A stretch of 64,000 nt of DNA, taken from Citrobacter sp. RHB25-C09 (lineage in GTDB: Bacteria > Pseudomonadota > Gammaproteobacteria > Enterobacterales > Enterobacteriaceae). Position 1 is the first letter of the stretch. Each line of letters starts with the position of its first letter. This document shows positions 54,893 to 63,658 of this stretch, piece by piece. Under the pieces are notes generated by a model that saw only the letters and a list, made by a program, of their open reading frames with translations, did no database searches and was not told the DNA's origin. The translations under genes and the position numbers were made by a program. Where the stretch lies: assembly GCF_013836145.1 (NCBI RefSeq), contig NZ_CP057483.1, positions 868,001-932,000 of the forward strand, written 5' to 3'.

Positions 54893-55046
54893 GCCGGGGG
54901 CGCTTCGCTTGCCCGGCCTACATAAATGTGCCGTAGGCCGGATAAGGCGCAGCCGCCATCCGGCGTTTTGCCGGGGGCGCTTCGCTTGCCCGGCCTACAG
55001 AAATGTGTCGTAGGCCGGATAAGGCGCAGCCGCCATCCGGCGTTTA
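54893..55046. repeat. Tandem BIME, two near-identical 77-base units
   Basis: Units 54893-54969 and 54970-55046 differ at a few positions only. Each pairs GCCGGGGGCGCTTCGCTTGC with a TAGGCCGGATAAGGCGCAGC-type REP in opposite orientation. They lie between convergent cueO and gcd; the array is a candidate gyrase-binding BIME. Confidence 0.93.
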
Positions 55047-55048
55047 CT

Positions 55049-57439
55049 TTACTTCGCGTCGTCCGGTAACGCATAGGCGACGATGTAATCGCCCATCTTC
55101 GTGCCAAACGAACCGTGACCGCCTGCGGAAATCACCACGTACTGCTTACCGTTGACCTCATACGTCATCGGCGTCGCCTGACCTCCCGCTGGCAAACGTC
55201 CTTGCCACAGTTTCTCACCGTTGCTCATATTGTACGCGCGCAGGTAGTTATCTGCGGTCGCGGCAATAAACAGCACGTTGCCTGCGGTCGAGATCGGCCC
55301 GCCGAGCATTGGCATACCCATATTGAACGGCACTGGAACAGGCATCGGGAACGGCATGCTGTCCTGCGGAGTACCAATACGTTTTTGCCACACGACTTCA
55401 TTGGTTTTTAAATCCAGTGCGGAGATATAGCCCCAGGCGGGTTGTTTACACGGCAGACCAAACGGTGACAGGAACGGGTTCAGCGTTACGCCATATGGCA
55501 CACCGTACTGCGGCTGGATACCGGACTCGGTGCCGGTGCCTTTGGCATCTTTCGGCTGTTCCATCGGGTTACCCGGTCCGCGCGGGATCAGTTTAGAGAC
55601 AAACGGCAGCGCCATCGGGTTAGCAATAGCGACCTGACGGTTTGGATCTACCGAGATACCGCCCCATTCGAACATCCCCAGGTTGCCAGGGAACACCAGC
55701 GTGCCCTGTTCAGACGGCGGCGTGAAGATACCTTCATAGCGCATCTGCTGGAAGATAACGCGGCACACCAGTTGGTCGAACATGGTCGCGCCCCACATAT
55801 CCGCACCGCTCAGGTCTTTCTTCGGACGGAAGCTCAGCTCAGAGAACGGCTGCGTTTTGGTGACGTAATCACCTTTGGCCGCACCCTGCGGAACCGGTTT
55901 TTCCGGCGCCGGAACGACCAGTTCACCGTTACGACGATCCAGTACAAAGATGTTGCCGGTTTTTGCCGGGGCATAAATGACCGGGACCTTTTCCCCTTTG
56001 ACGGTGATATCCGCCAGCGTCGGTTGGGACGGCATATCCATATCCCACAGATCGTGGTGAACGGTCTGATAGCTCCAGGCGAGCTTACCGGTGGTCGCAT
56101 TCAGCGCCAGAATTGAGCTGGCATAACGCTCCTGTTCCGGCGTGCGGTTACCGCCCCAGATATCTGGCGTGGTCACGCCCATCGGTAGATAGACCAGATC
56201 CAGCTTCGCGTCATAGGCCGCCGGTGCCCAGGAGTTCGGAGAGTTAAAGGAGAAGGTATGCTCATCCGAAGGGATCGCATTCGGGTCTTGCGCTCCCGGA
56301 TCGAACGCCCACAGCAGTTTGCCGTTATTGACATCAAAACCACGGATCACGCCGGAGGTTTCACGGGTGGAGAAGTTATCCGTCACTGAACCGGCAATCA
56401 CGATCGTTTTATCGGTGATGATCGGCGGTGAGGTTGGCTCATAAAGTCCCGGCGTTTGGTCCGGCATGTTGGTCTGCAGATTGAGCACGCCTTTGTTGGC
56501 AAAGGTTTCGCACAGCTTGCCGGTTTGCGCATTCACTGCAATCAAACGACCGTCGTTCACCGGCAGGATGATGCGGCGCGGGCAGTCGGCAATCACTTCC
56601 GGCGACGCGTTGTCAGCTTTCGCTTCATGATACGAAACGCCACGACAGGTGACGTGCTGGAAGGACTCGTTGGTTTTTAGTTCCGGGTCATAGTGCCATT
56701 TCTCTTTACCAGTTGCCGCATCGAGGGCAAACAGGCGCTGGTGCGCGGTGCAGAGATAGAGCGTATCGCCCACTTTGATGGGCGTGACTTCGTTGGTCAG
56801 TTCGCCCGGATCGTTCGACTGCTTCAGATCGCCAGTACGGAATACCCAGGCTTCTTTCAGGTTGTGAACGTTATCAGCGTTAATTTGTTTCAGCGGAGAG
56901 TAGCGTTGACCTTCCTGGTTACGGCCATAGGCCGGCCAGTCGTTATCCGAAACGGTCGAAATCGGTTCGGCGGGTGTGGATTCCGCACTCAGCGTGCCGT
57001 GGATTTCCTGTGGATCGTTGAAGCCTGCCCAGGTCAGGATCCCACCGCTAATCAGCAGGGCGACAAGCAGTGCCGCCACTGCGCCGCCGGAAGGCACGAT
57101 CAGTCGACGCCAGACAAAAGGCAAAATCAGCCAGATGCCGAAGAAGACCAGGATGTCACTGCGCGGCGTTAGCGCCCAGAAATCGAAGCCGACTTCCCAT
57201 ACGCCCCAGATCATGGTTGCCAGCAGCAGGGCGGCATAAAGCCACAGCGCGGCGCGTTGACCGCGCCAGAGCAACAGCGCGACGCCAAGCATTACCAGTC
57301 CGGCGATGGGGTAATACCAGGAGCCGCCTATTGCGACCAGCCAGCCTCCACCAATGAGAAGATATAGCCCGCAGAGTGCTGCGAAGAGGGCCGTTAGCGT
57401 CACGAGAAGCCGTGGCGAACGAGCGTTGTTATCTGCCAT
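55049..57439 (-). CDS. gcd: membrane-bound PQQ glucose dehydrogenase Gcd
   Basis: Inner-membrane quinoprotein oxidising glucose to gluconolactone in the periplasm and passing electrons to ubiquinone. The start at 57439 (MADNNARSP) gives 796 aa, the E. coli length. Five N-terminal membrane segments (about residues 10-145) precede the eight-bladed PQQ propeller beginning DNDWPAYGRNQEGQRYSP. Catalytic aspartate is in DLWDMDMPSQP near residue 466; the GGHGSFGTKMGDYIVAYALP end is typical. E. coli lacks PQQ synthesis; no pqq genes are in this window, so whether Gcd is holo-enzyme here is unknown. Confidence 0.97.
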   Translation of the reverse strand: MADNNARSPRLLVTLTALFAALCGLYLLIGGGWLVAIGGSWYYPIAGLVMLGVALLLWRGQRAALWLYAALLLATMIWGVWEVGFDFWALTPRSDILVFFGIWLILPFVWRRLIVPSGGAVAALLVALLISGGILTWAGFNDPQEIHGTLSAESTPAEPISTVSDNDWPAYGRNQEGQRYSPLKQINADNVHNLKEAWVFRTGDLKQSNDPGELTNEVTPIKVGDTLYLCTAHQRLFALDAATGKEKWHYDPELKTNESFQHVTCRGVSYHEAKADNASPEVIADCPRRIILPVNDGRLIAVNAQTGKLCETFANKGVLNLQTNMPDQTPGLYEPTSPPIITDKTIVIAGSVTDNFSTRETSGVIRGFDVNNGKLLWAFDPGAQDPNAIPSDEHTFSFNSPNSWAPAAYDAKLDLVYLPMGVTTPDIWGGNRTPEQERYASSILALNATTGKLAWSYQTVHHDLWDMDMPSQPTLADITVKGEKVPVIYAPAKTGNIFVLDRRNGELVVPAPEKPVPQGAAKGDYVTKTQPFSELSFRPKKDLSGADMWGATMFDQLVCRVIFQQMRYEGIFTPPSEQGTLVFPGNLGMFEWGGISVDPNRQVAIANPMALPFVSKLIPRGPGNPMEQPKDAKGTGTESGIQPQYGVPYGVTLNPFLSPFGLPCKQPAWGYISALDLKTNEVVWQKRIGTPQDSMPFPMPVPVPFNMGMPMLGGPISTAGNVLFIAATADNYLRAYNMSNGEKLWQGRLPAGGQATPMTYEVNGKQYVVISAGGHGSFGTKMGDYIVAYALPDDAK

Positions 57440-57500
57440 AAAAACACACCATCTCAAGTCATTAATATTTTAGTAGCATTTAATTATAGAGTTTAACATG

Positions 57501-57516
57501 TGTGACCGCTGTCACA
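57501..57516. promoter_or_regulatory. Perfect CRP core site between gcd and hpt
   Basis: TGTGA-CCGCTG-TCACA, a perfect 5-6-5 CRP palindrome in the 205-base divergent gap, 62 bases from the gcd start codon and about 129 from hpt. gcd is known to be negatively controlled by cAMP-CRP in E. coli. Confidence 0.8.
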
Positions 57517-57558
57517 AAACGAGCTTTATTAAGAGATGCCGCGAATAAATGCTTTTGC

Positions 57559-57567
57559 TGGTATACT
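57559..57567 (+). promoter_or_regulatory. Extended -10 promoter for hpt
   Basis: TGGTATACT, an extended -10 element (TGn plus TATACT), 78 bases before the hpt start; a good -35 is lacking, as is common for extended -10 promoters. Confidence 0.55.
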
Positions 57568-57644
57568 GCGTGGCTTGCACTTCGATGCTGTCTTATCAAG
57601 AGCAGGCATGAAGTGATTTATTTTTAAATCATATGGTTAGAGAT

Positions 57645-58181
57645 ATGAAACATACTGTAGAAGTCATGATCCCCGAAGCGGAGATCAAAGCGCGTATCGC
57701 CGAGCTTGGGCGTCAGATCACTGAACGTTATAAAGACAGCGGCAGTGATATGGTGCTGGTTGGTCTGCTGCGCGGCTCATTTATGTTTATGGCGGACCTG
57801 TGTCGTGAAGTCCAGGTATCTCATGAAGTCGATTTTATGACCGCCTCCAGCTACGGTAGCGGTATGTCCACCACCCGTGATGTGAAAATCCTTAAAGACC
57901 TGGATGAAGACATTCGTGGTAAAGACGTGCTGATTGTGGAAGATATTATCGACTCCGGGAACACGCTGTCGAAAGTGCGTGAGATCCTGAGTCTGCGTGA
58001 GCCGAAATCACTGGCTATTTGTACGCTGCTGGATAAACCGTCGCGCCGTGAAGTGAACGTGCCGGTGGAATATGTCGGCTTCTCGATTCCGGATGAGTTT
58101 GTGGTGGGCTACGGAATTGATTATGCCCAGCGTTACCGCCATCTGCCGTATGTGGGCAAAGTGGTTCTGCTGGACGAGTAA
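57645..58181 (+). CDS. hpt: hypoxanthine phosphoribosyltransferase Hpt
   Basis: Purine-salvage enzyme converting hypoxanthine (and less well guanine) to IMP/GMP with PRPP. I use the ATG at 57645 (MKHTVEVM, 178 aa as in E. coli); an ATG four codons upstream (57633) has no clear ribosome-binding site but cannot be excluded. The PRPP-binding motif VLIVEDIIDSGNTL lies near residue 100, with VGLLRGSFMFMADL and the SYGSGMSTTRDV flexible loop before it. Confidence 0.97.
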   Translation: MKHTVEVMIPEAEIKARIAELGRQITERYKDSGSDMVLVGLLRGSFMFMADLCREVQVSHEVDFMTASSYGSGMSTTRDVKILKDLDEDIRGKDVLIVEDIIDSGNTLSKVREILSLREPKSLAICTLLDKPSRREVNVPVEYVGFSIPDEFVVGYGIDYAQRYRHLPYVGKVVLLDE

Positions 58182-58190
58182 GAATGCAAA

Positions 58191-58263
58191 TGCCGGATGG
58201 CGTCGCGAGAGCGACTCATCCGGCCTACGCGTGTAGGCCGGATAAGCGAAGCGCCATCAGGCA
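58191..58263. repeat. BIME between hpt and can
   Basis: Two REP units in opposite orientation (GCCGGATGGCGTCGCGAGAG ... CATCCGGC and TAGGCCGGATAAGCGAAGCG ... CATCAGGC) between convergent genes. Confidence 0.9.
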
Positions 58264-58270
58264 CAGTCAT

Positions 58271-58933
58271 TTATTTGTGGTTGATGTGCTTCTTGCTGAG
58301 GTTCGAAACACCCTGGCGATAGCGCTGCTCCAGCGATTCGCGGTTGGTCGCGGTAACGTCCAGATCGCGCAGCAGGCCATCATGAATGCCGTACGCCCAC
58401 CCGTGAATTGTTACTTTCTGACCGCGTTTCCACGCCGATTGCATGATGGTGGAATGGCCCAGGTTGTACACCTGCTCCATCACGTTCAGCTCACATAAGG
58501 TATCCAGACGGCGCTCCTGCGGCATTTCGCCGAGCAATGAGCTATGTTTGAACCAGATGTCGCGAATGTGCAGCAACCAGTTGTTGATCAAACCCAGTTC
58601 CGGGTTTTCGACCGCTGCCTGAACGCCGCCACAGCCATAGTGACCACAGATAATAATGTGTTCAACTTCCAGTACATCAACGGCATACTGAATAACGGAA
58701 AGGCAGTTCAGATCGGTGTGGATAACCAGGTTGGCCACATTACGGTGAACAAATAATTCGCCAGGTTCAAGACCGGTTAAACGTTCGGCAGGAACGCGGC
58801 TGTCGGAACATCCAATCCATAGAAAGCGCGGTTTCTGCGCTTGCGCCAGTTTCTCAAAAAATCCGGGATCCTCTTCCACCAGCATTTTTGACCATAGTGC
58901 ATTGTTGCTGATGAGTGTATCTATGTCTTTCAT
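58271..58933 (-). CDS. can: beta-carbonic anhydrase Can
   Basis: Zinc enzyme interconverting CO2 and bicarbonate, essential in air in E. coli. The start at 58933 (MKDIDTLIS) gives 220 aa, the E. coli length; 17 in-frame codons upstream are not conserved. Zinc ligands C42, D44, H98 and C101 are present with R46 (GCSDSR ... GHYGCGG). It is convergent with hpt across a BIME and divergent from yadG. Confidence 0.98.
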   Translation of the reverse strand: MKDIDTLISNNALWSKMLVEEDPGFFEKLAQAQKPRFLWIGCSDSRVPAERLTGLEPGELFVHRNVANLVIHTDLNCLSVIQYAVDVLEVEHIIICGHYGCGGVQAAVENPELGLINNWLLHIRDIWFKHSSLLGEMPQERRLDTLCELNVMEQVYNLGHSTIMQSAWKRGQKVTIHGWAYGIHDGLLRDLDVTATNRESLEQRYRQGVSNLSKKHINHK

Positions 58934-59041
58934 GGAGGTTAACGACCTGTAACCAAGTAATTGCGTTGGGCTAATATAGGGCAACTCCGGGATTATTTAA
59001 ACCATATATAAAGTGTAAGAACGTAAGGTAAGTAAAAATTC

Positions 59042-59968
59042 ATGACCATTGCACTGGAACTTCAACAACTTAAAAAAACGTATCCCGGTGGCGTTCAGGC
59101 GCTGCGGGGGATAGATTTACAGGTGGATGCGGGGGATTTCTACGCGCTTCTGGGGCCAAACGGAGCCGGGAAATCGACCACTATCGGCATCATTAGCTCC
59201 CTGGTTAATAAATCTTCCGGGCGCGTTAGCGTCTTTGGTTACGATCTCGAAAAAGATGTCGTCAACGCCAAACGCCAACTCGGGCTGGTGCCGCAGGAGT
59301 TTAACTTCAACCCCTTTGAGACGGTGCAGCAGATTGTCGTCAATCAGGCGGGTTACTACGGCGTTGAGCGTAAAGAGGCCATTGAACGGAGCGAAAAGTA
59401 TTTAAAACAGCTCGATCTGTGGGAAAAACGCAATGAACGTGCGCGGATGTTATCCGGTGGGATGAAGCGTCGTCTTATGATTGCCCGCGCGCTGATGCAT
59501 GAGCCAAAACTGCTGATCCTCGACGAACCGACGGCGGGTGTCGATATTGAACTGCGTCGTTCAATGTGGGGCTTTTTGAAGGATCTCAATGACAAAGGCA
59601 CCACCATTATTTTGACCACCCACTACCTGGAAGAGGCCGAAATGCTGTGCCGGAATATCGGCATTATTCAGCACGGTGAACTGGTCGAAAATACCTCAAT
59701 GAAGGAGCTGCTTTCCAAGCTGAAATCGGAAACCTTCATTCTCGATCTTGCGGCCAAAAGCCCGCTGCCAAAGCTAAATGGCTACCAGTATCGTTTGGTG
59801 GATACCTCAACGCTGGAAGTGGAAGTTCTGCGCGAGCAGGGCATCAACAGCGTTTTCAGCCAGCTTAGCGAACAGGGGATCCAGGTATTAAGTATGCGTA
59901 ACAAAGCGAACCGCCTTGAGGAACTGTTTGTCTCTCTGGTTCAGGAAAAACAAGGAGATCGCAAATGA
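59042..59968 (+). CDS. yadG: ABC transporter ATP-binding protein YadG
   Basis: ATPase of a predicted ABC-2-type exporter with YadH. It is 308 aa, as in E. coli. Walker A GPNGAGKST covers residues 38-46; Q-loop VPQEFNFNP; signature LSGGMKRRLMIARAL; Walker B LLILDEPTAGVD; H-loop TTHYLEEAE. The substrate is unknown. Its stop overlaps the yadH start by ATGA. Confidence 0.96.
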   Translation: MTIALELQQLKKTYPGGVQALRGIDLQVDAGDFYALLGPNGAGKSTTIGIISSLVNKSSGRVSVFGYDLEKDVVNAKRQLGLVPQEFNFNPFETVQQIVVNQAGYYGVERKEAIERSEKYLKQLDLWEKRNERARMLSGGMKRRLMIARALMHEPKLLILDEPTAGVDIELRRSMWGFLKDLNDKGTTIILTTHYLEEAEMLCRNIGIIQHGELVENTSMKELLSKLKSETFILDLAAKSPLPKLNGYQYRLVDTSTLEVEVLREQGINSVFSQLSEQGIQVLSMRNKANRLEELFVSLVQEKQGDRK

Positions 59969-60735
59969 TGCAGCTTTACTGGGTTGCGCTAAAAAGCATC
60001 TGGGCGAAAGAAATTAACCGCTTTATGCGTATCTGGGTGCAAACGCTGGTCCCGCCGGTGATTACCATGACGCTTTACTTCATTATTTTCGGCAACCTGA
60101 TTGGTTCGCGTATTGGTGAGATGCACGGTTTTAGCTATATGCAGTTTATCGTGCCGGGGCTGATTATGATGGCGGTGATTACCAACGCCTATGCCAACGT
60201 GGCCTCATCGTTCTTTAGCGCCAAGTTCCAGCGCAACATTGAAGAACTGTTGGTCGCGCCGGTGCCGACGCATGTCATTATTGCCGGGTTTGTTGGCGGC
60301 GGTGTGGCGCGTGGCCTGTGCGTGGGGGTTCTGGTAACGGCGATTTCGCTGTTTTTTGTACCGTTCCAGGTGCACTCGTGGCTGTTTGTCGCGCTGACGC
60401 TGCTCTTAACCGCCGTGCTGTTTTCGCTCGCCGGTTTGCTGAATGCGGTATTCGCCAAAACCTTCGATGACATCAGCCTGATCCCCACCTTCGTGCTGAC
60501 GCCGCTGACTTACCTTGGCGGGGTGTTTTATTCCCTGACGCTGCTGCCGCCGTTCTGGCAAGGTTTGTCGCAGTTGAACCCGATTGTCTACATGATCAGC
60601 GGTTTTCGCTACGGTTTCCTGGGCATTCACGACGTTCCGCTGGTGACGACGTTCGGCGTGCTGGTGGTCTTTATCGTGGCGTTCTATCTGATCTGCTGGT
60701 CGTTGATTCAACGTGGCCGTGGATTGCGGAGCTGA
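59965..60735 (+). CDS. yadH: ABC-2 type transporter permease YadH
   Basis: Inner-membrane permease partner of YadG, 256 aa, as in E. coli. Six hydrophobic segments; the ABC-2 signature region around LTPLTYLGGVFYSLTLLPPFWQGLSQLNPIVYM (near residues 175-207) is present. It overlaps yadG by four bases and is followed by a terminator. Family members export drugs, polysaccharides or lipids; no substrate is known for this pair. Confidence 0.95.
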   Translation: MMQLYWVALKSIWAKEINRFMRIWVQTLVPPVITMTLYFIIFGNLIGSRIGEMHGFSYMQFIVPGLIMMAVITNAYANVASSFFSAKFQRNIEELLVAPVPTHVIIAGFVGGGVARGLCVGVLVTAISLFFVPFQVHSWLFVALTLLLTAVLFSLAGLLNAVFAKTFDDISLIPTFVLTPLTYLGGVFYSLTLLPPFWQGLSQLNPIVYMISGFRYGFLGIHDVPLVTTFGVLVVFIVAFYLICWSLIQRGRGLRS

Positions 60736-60744
60736 ACCTTCTTC

Positions 60745-60773
60745 CTCTCCTCCCGCTGAGGAGGAGAGTTTTT
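60745..60773 (+). terminator. Rho-independent terminator after yadH
   Basis: 9-bp stem CTCTCCTCC / GGAGGAGAG with a 6-base loop and five T. Confidence 0.88.
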
Positions 60774-60837
60774 GACCACCATCAGTATTCGCAATTCATC
60801 ACGCTGCTAAACTACTTGCCCGCTAATGAGGTGAGCA

Positions 60838-61278
60838 ATGTTAGGTTGGGTTATTACCTGTCACGACGATAAAGCTGAAGAGTTGCTGAGTCGTCTGGAA
60901 AAAAAGCACGGTCCTCTGGCGCAATGTCGGGCGGTCAATTTCTGGCATGGGCTGAGTGCCAATATGCTGAGCCGAATGTTATGCGACGCGTTACATCAAA
61001 CGGATACCGGCGAGGGCGTCATATTCTTAACCGATGTTCCGGGCGCTGCGCCTTATCGCGTCGCGTCGTTGCTGAGTCATAAGCATCCACAATGCGAAGT
61101 CATTTCCGGCATCAATTTGTCACTGCTCGAACAGATGATTCCACATCGTCATTCACTGACCAGCCCGGCGTTTCGCGATCGCATCGTTTCCCTTGGCGAA
61201 CCGGAAGTCACCAGCCTCTGGCATCAACAGCAGAAAAATCCGCCGTTTGTTCTGCTCCATGATCTGTATGACTGTTAG
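60838..61278 (+). CDS. yadI: PTS EIIA-type (mannose/fructose family) protein YadI
   Basis: Stand-alone EIIA domain of the mannose-type phosphotransferase family, 146 aa, as in E. coli. The phosphorylatable histidine is H9 in VITCHDD; GVIFLTDVPGAAPYRVASLL is the family core. No EIIB/C/D genes adjoin, so its phosphoryl acceptor is unknown. It lies between the yadH terminator and yadE on the same strand. Confidence 0.94.
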   Translation: MLGWVITCHDDKAEELLSRLEKKHGPLAQCRAVNFWHGLSANMLSRMLCDALHQTDTGEGVIFLTDVPGAAPYRVASLLSHKHPQCEVISGINLSLLEQMIPHRHSLTSPAFRDRIVSLGEPEVTSLWHQQQKNPPFVLLHDLYDC

Positions 61279-61342
61279 CCTTTTCTATTTTTGAGGTGAA
61301 TGGGTACAATTGTCGCGTTGGTTGTTTCCCCTGGTTATTTTA

Positions 61343-62569
61343 ATGAAGAAATACGTTTTCCTTTTGCTGCTGTGCGTATCGACGTTCGTCAGCGCGGCGT
61401 TGCCTGCCCGCTATATGCAAACTACTGAAAATGCCGCCATCTGGGCACGTATCGGTGATAACACTGTGACCGTGGGAAATGTTCATGCCGGGCAGATTAT
61501 TTCCGTCACTCCGGTCGCGGCGGACTATTACGAATTCAAATTTGGTTTCGGTACCGGATTTATCGACAAACAGCACCTTGAACCGGTACAAGGCAAGCAG
61601 CGCGTCGAGGATAGTCTGGGCGATCTGAATAAACCGCTCAGCAATCAGAATTTGATAACCTGGAAAGCCACGCCGATTTATAACGCGCCGAATGTCGGCA
61701 GCGCGCCGTTTGGTGTGCTGGCAGAGAATCTGCGCTATCCCATTATTAGTAAGCTCAAGGATCGGTTAAATCAGACCTGGTATCAGATCCGTATCGGCGA
61801 GCGACTGGCGTGGATTAGCGCACTCGATGCGCAGGAAGACACCGGTTTGCCCGTGCTAACGTATCACCATATTCTTCGCGATGAAGAGAATACCCGCTTT
61901 CGTCACACCTCAACCACCACTTCAGTTCGTGCGTTCAGTAACCAGATGACCTGGTTACGCGATCAGGGCTACGCGACGTTGTCGATGCAGCAACTGGAAG
62001 GGTATGTCCGCAACAACATGAACCTGCCTGCGAAGGCGGTGGTGATTACCTTTGACGATGGTCTGAAGTCGGTGAGTCGCTACGCGTATCCGGTGCTGAA
62101 GCAGTACGGCATGAAGGCCACTGCGTTTATTATCTCGTCGCGCATTAAAGGCCGTCCGCAGAAATGGGATCCAAAATCACTTCAGTTTATGAGCGTTTCA
62201 GAGTTAAACGACATTCGCGATGTGTTTGATTTTCAGTCGCACACCCATTTTCTACATCGGGTAGATGGCTATAAGCATCCCATTTTGCTGAGCCGCAGCG
62301 AGCACAATATTCTGATGGATTTTAAGCGATCGCGTCGTGCGCTTGCCCAGTTTAATTCGCACGTGCTTTATCTTTCCTATCCGTTCGGCGGCTATAACGC
62401 AAAGGCGGTGCAGGCCGCGCAACAGGCCGGGTTTCACTTAGCGGTGACGACGGTAAAAGGGAAGGTGAAACCGGGGGATAATCCGTTCTTACTGAAACGC
62501 CTGTATATCTTAAGAACGGATTCGCTGGAGACAATGTCGCGGCTGATCAGCAATCAGCCGCGGGGGTAG
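61343..62569 (+). CDS. yadE: predicted exported polysaccharide deacetylase YadE
   Basis: NodB-type carbohydrate esterase (CE4), 408 aa from the ATG at 61343 (MKKYVFLLL), against 409 in E. coli. The signal peptide ends near TFVSA. An N-terminal SH3-like region (about 25-170) precedes the deacetylase domain. The domain shows the metal aspartate pair in VVITFDDGLKS, the histidine pair in FQSHTHFLH and the YLSYPFGGYN motif. Its stop is one base from the convergent fimbrial adhesin stop. Substrate is unproven; a cell-wall or surface polysaccharide is likely. Confidence 0.94.
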   Translation: MKKYVFLLLLCVSTFVSAALPARYMQTTENAAIWARIGDNTVTVGNVHAGQIISVTPVAADYYEFKFGFGTGFIDKQHLEPVQGKQRVEDSLGDLNKPLSNQNLITWKATPIYNAPNVGSAPFGVLAENLRYPIISKLKDRLNQTWYQIRIGERLAWISALDAQEDTGLPVLTYHHILRDEENTRFRHTSTTTSVRAFSNQMTWLRDQGYATLSMQQLEGYVRNNMNLPAKAVVITFDDGLKSVSRYAYPVLKQYGMKATAFIISSRIKGRPQKWDPKSLQFMSVSELNDIRDVFDFQSHTHFLHRVDGYKHPILLSRSEHNILMDFKRSRRALAQFNSHVLYLSYPFGGYNAKAVQAAQQAGFHLAVTTVKGKVKPGDNPFLLKRLYILRTDSLETMSRLISNQPRG

Positions 62570-62570
62570 A

Positions 62571-63647
62571 TTACTCGTAAGTTACCTGGAACGTGACGCT
62601 GCTACCGAATGCTCCGACAGTTACCGGTTCGCTACCGATCTTAACCAATTGGGCTGCTAGTGCTTTATCGACAATATTTACGGGATCTCCGTACATTTCT
62701 CCAACAGCGATGACACGGTCATAACTGTCCGCAGGGACAGGGTAGTTCGAGTTTGGTGAGTCCAGAATCATGACTCCTACTCCTCCGGCGGCGCTCACAC
62801 CACTGTTATCCACGATGGCATTGGTGAAATATTTCTTGTCGGTGGTCGTATGCGTTGAGGAGAGAGTGTAGTGAACATACGTTGTGTTTACGCAAGTCCC
62901 CGTAATATGAAATTCGACTTTATCAGTACTTCCATTCTCGACTTCAGCGGGATACCAGTCTCCAAGGTTAACTGTCGTCGGGGCACGCAGTATGCAGCTA
63001 GGCCGATTTAACGGAATGCTAAAAGACATTTCTGACATATTAACCAATGGACGTGGATGGTCATATACAGAGGTTCCATTTGGATTACCAAGAATTATTT
63101 GACCAATAGGACCGCCGCTTGCCGTTAAAAAGTTTTCATCAGAGGGCACACCCGTAAACCCGTTTGTCTGCCAGAATTCCATACGAACATGCCAGGTTTT
63201 CTCCTGGAACTGATCTTCATTTTCTCCGCCGTTAGCCGTTTCGTACCATCCGTTAGGATTGGGGGGGAACCACGCTGAAACGCCATTGCCATCGGGATAG
63301 AATGCCAGCGTATAAACGATGCCGGGGATGTTGGTTCTGAACGTCGCTTTATCGTCGATATAACCTTCCAGCATTGCGTTATTGGTCATTTGGTAAACGT
63401 TTTCGCCATCATTACCGCCTGAACAGTGGGATTTCAATGCAGGCGTTGTCTCCATAACGATCGTATTACTGATTAAGGTTGGCGTGGTGACCGTGCCGAC
63501 GGGGAGGGGGGTAATCACAGGCTGTACGCCTGGCGACATAATCAACACATCTTCATCACCGTAAAATTTGCATTCCTGCAAATCTGCACGTGACATGCCT
63601 GAAATACCAAGCATTGCAACGGCTAAGAGAACGAAATGTTTTTTCAT
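62571..63647 (-). CDS. fimbrial tip adhesin, two-domain type
   Basis: Chaperone-usher fimbrial adhesin, 358 aa. A signal peptide (MKKHFVLLAVAMLGISGMSRA) is followed by an N-terminal lectin-like domain (about 22-235, cysteines near 27 and 74). The pilin domain begins near PSCILRAPTTVNLG and includes a second cysteine pair member in GTCVNTTYVHY. It ends in SVTFQVTYE, the aromatic terminal strand recognised by the chaperone. Position, last in a minus-strand series after a minor pilin, fits a tip adhesin such as FimH/StfH types. Receptor is unknown. G+C is lower than the adjacent core genes, suggesting an exchangeable locus. Confidence 0.87.
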   Translation of the reverse strand: MKKHFVLLAVAMLGISGMSRADLQECKFYGDEDVLIMSPGVQPVITPLPVGTVTTPTLISNTIVMETTPALKSHCSGGNDGENVYQMTNNAMLEGYIDDKATFRTNIPGIVYTLAFYPDGNGVSAWFPPNPNGWYETANGGENEDQFQEKTWHVRMEFWQTNGFTGVPSDENFLTASGGPIGQIILGNPNGTSVYDHPRPLVNMSEMSFSIPLNRPSCILRAPTTVNLGDWYPAEVENGSTDKVEFHITGTCVNTTYVHYTLSSTHTTTDKKYFTNAIVDNSGVSAAGGVGVMILDSPNSNYPVPADSYDRVIAVGEMYGDPVNIVDKALAAQLVKIGSEPVTVGAFGSSVTFQVTYE

Positions 63648-63658
63648 TATAAATCCTT

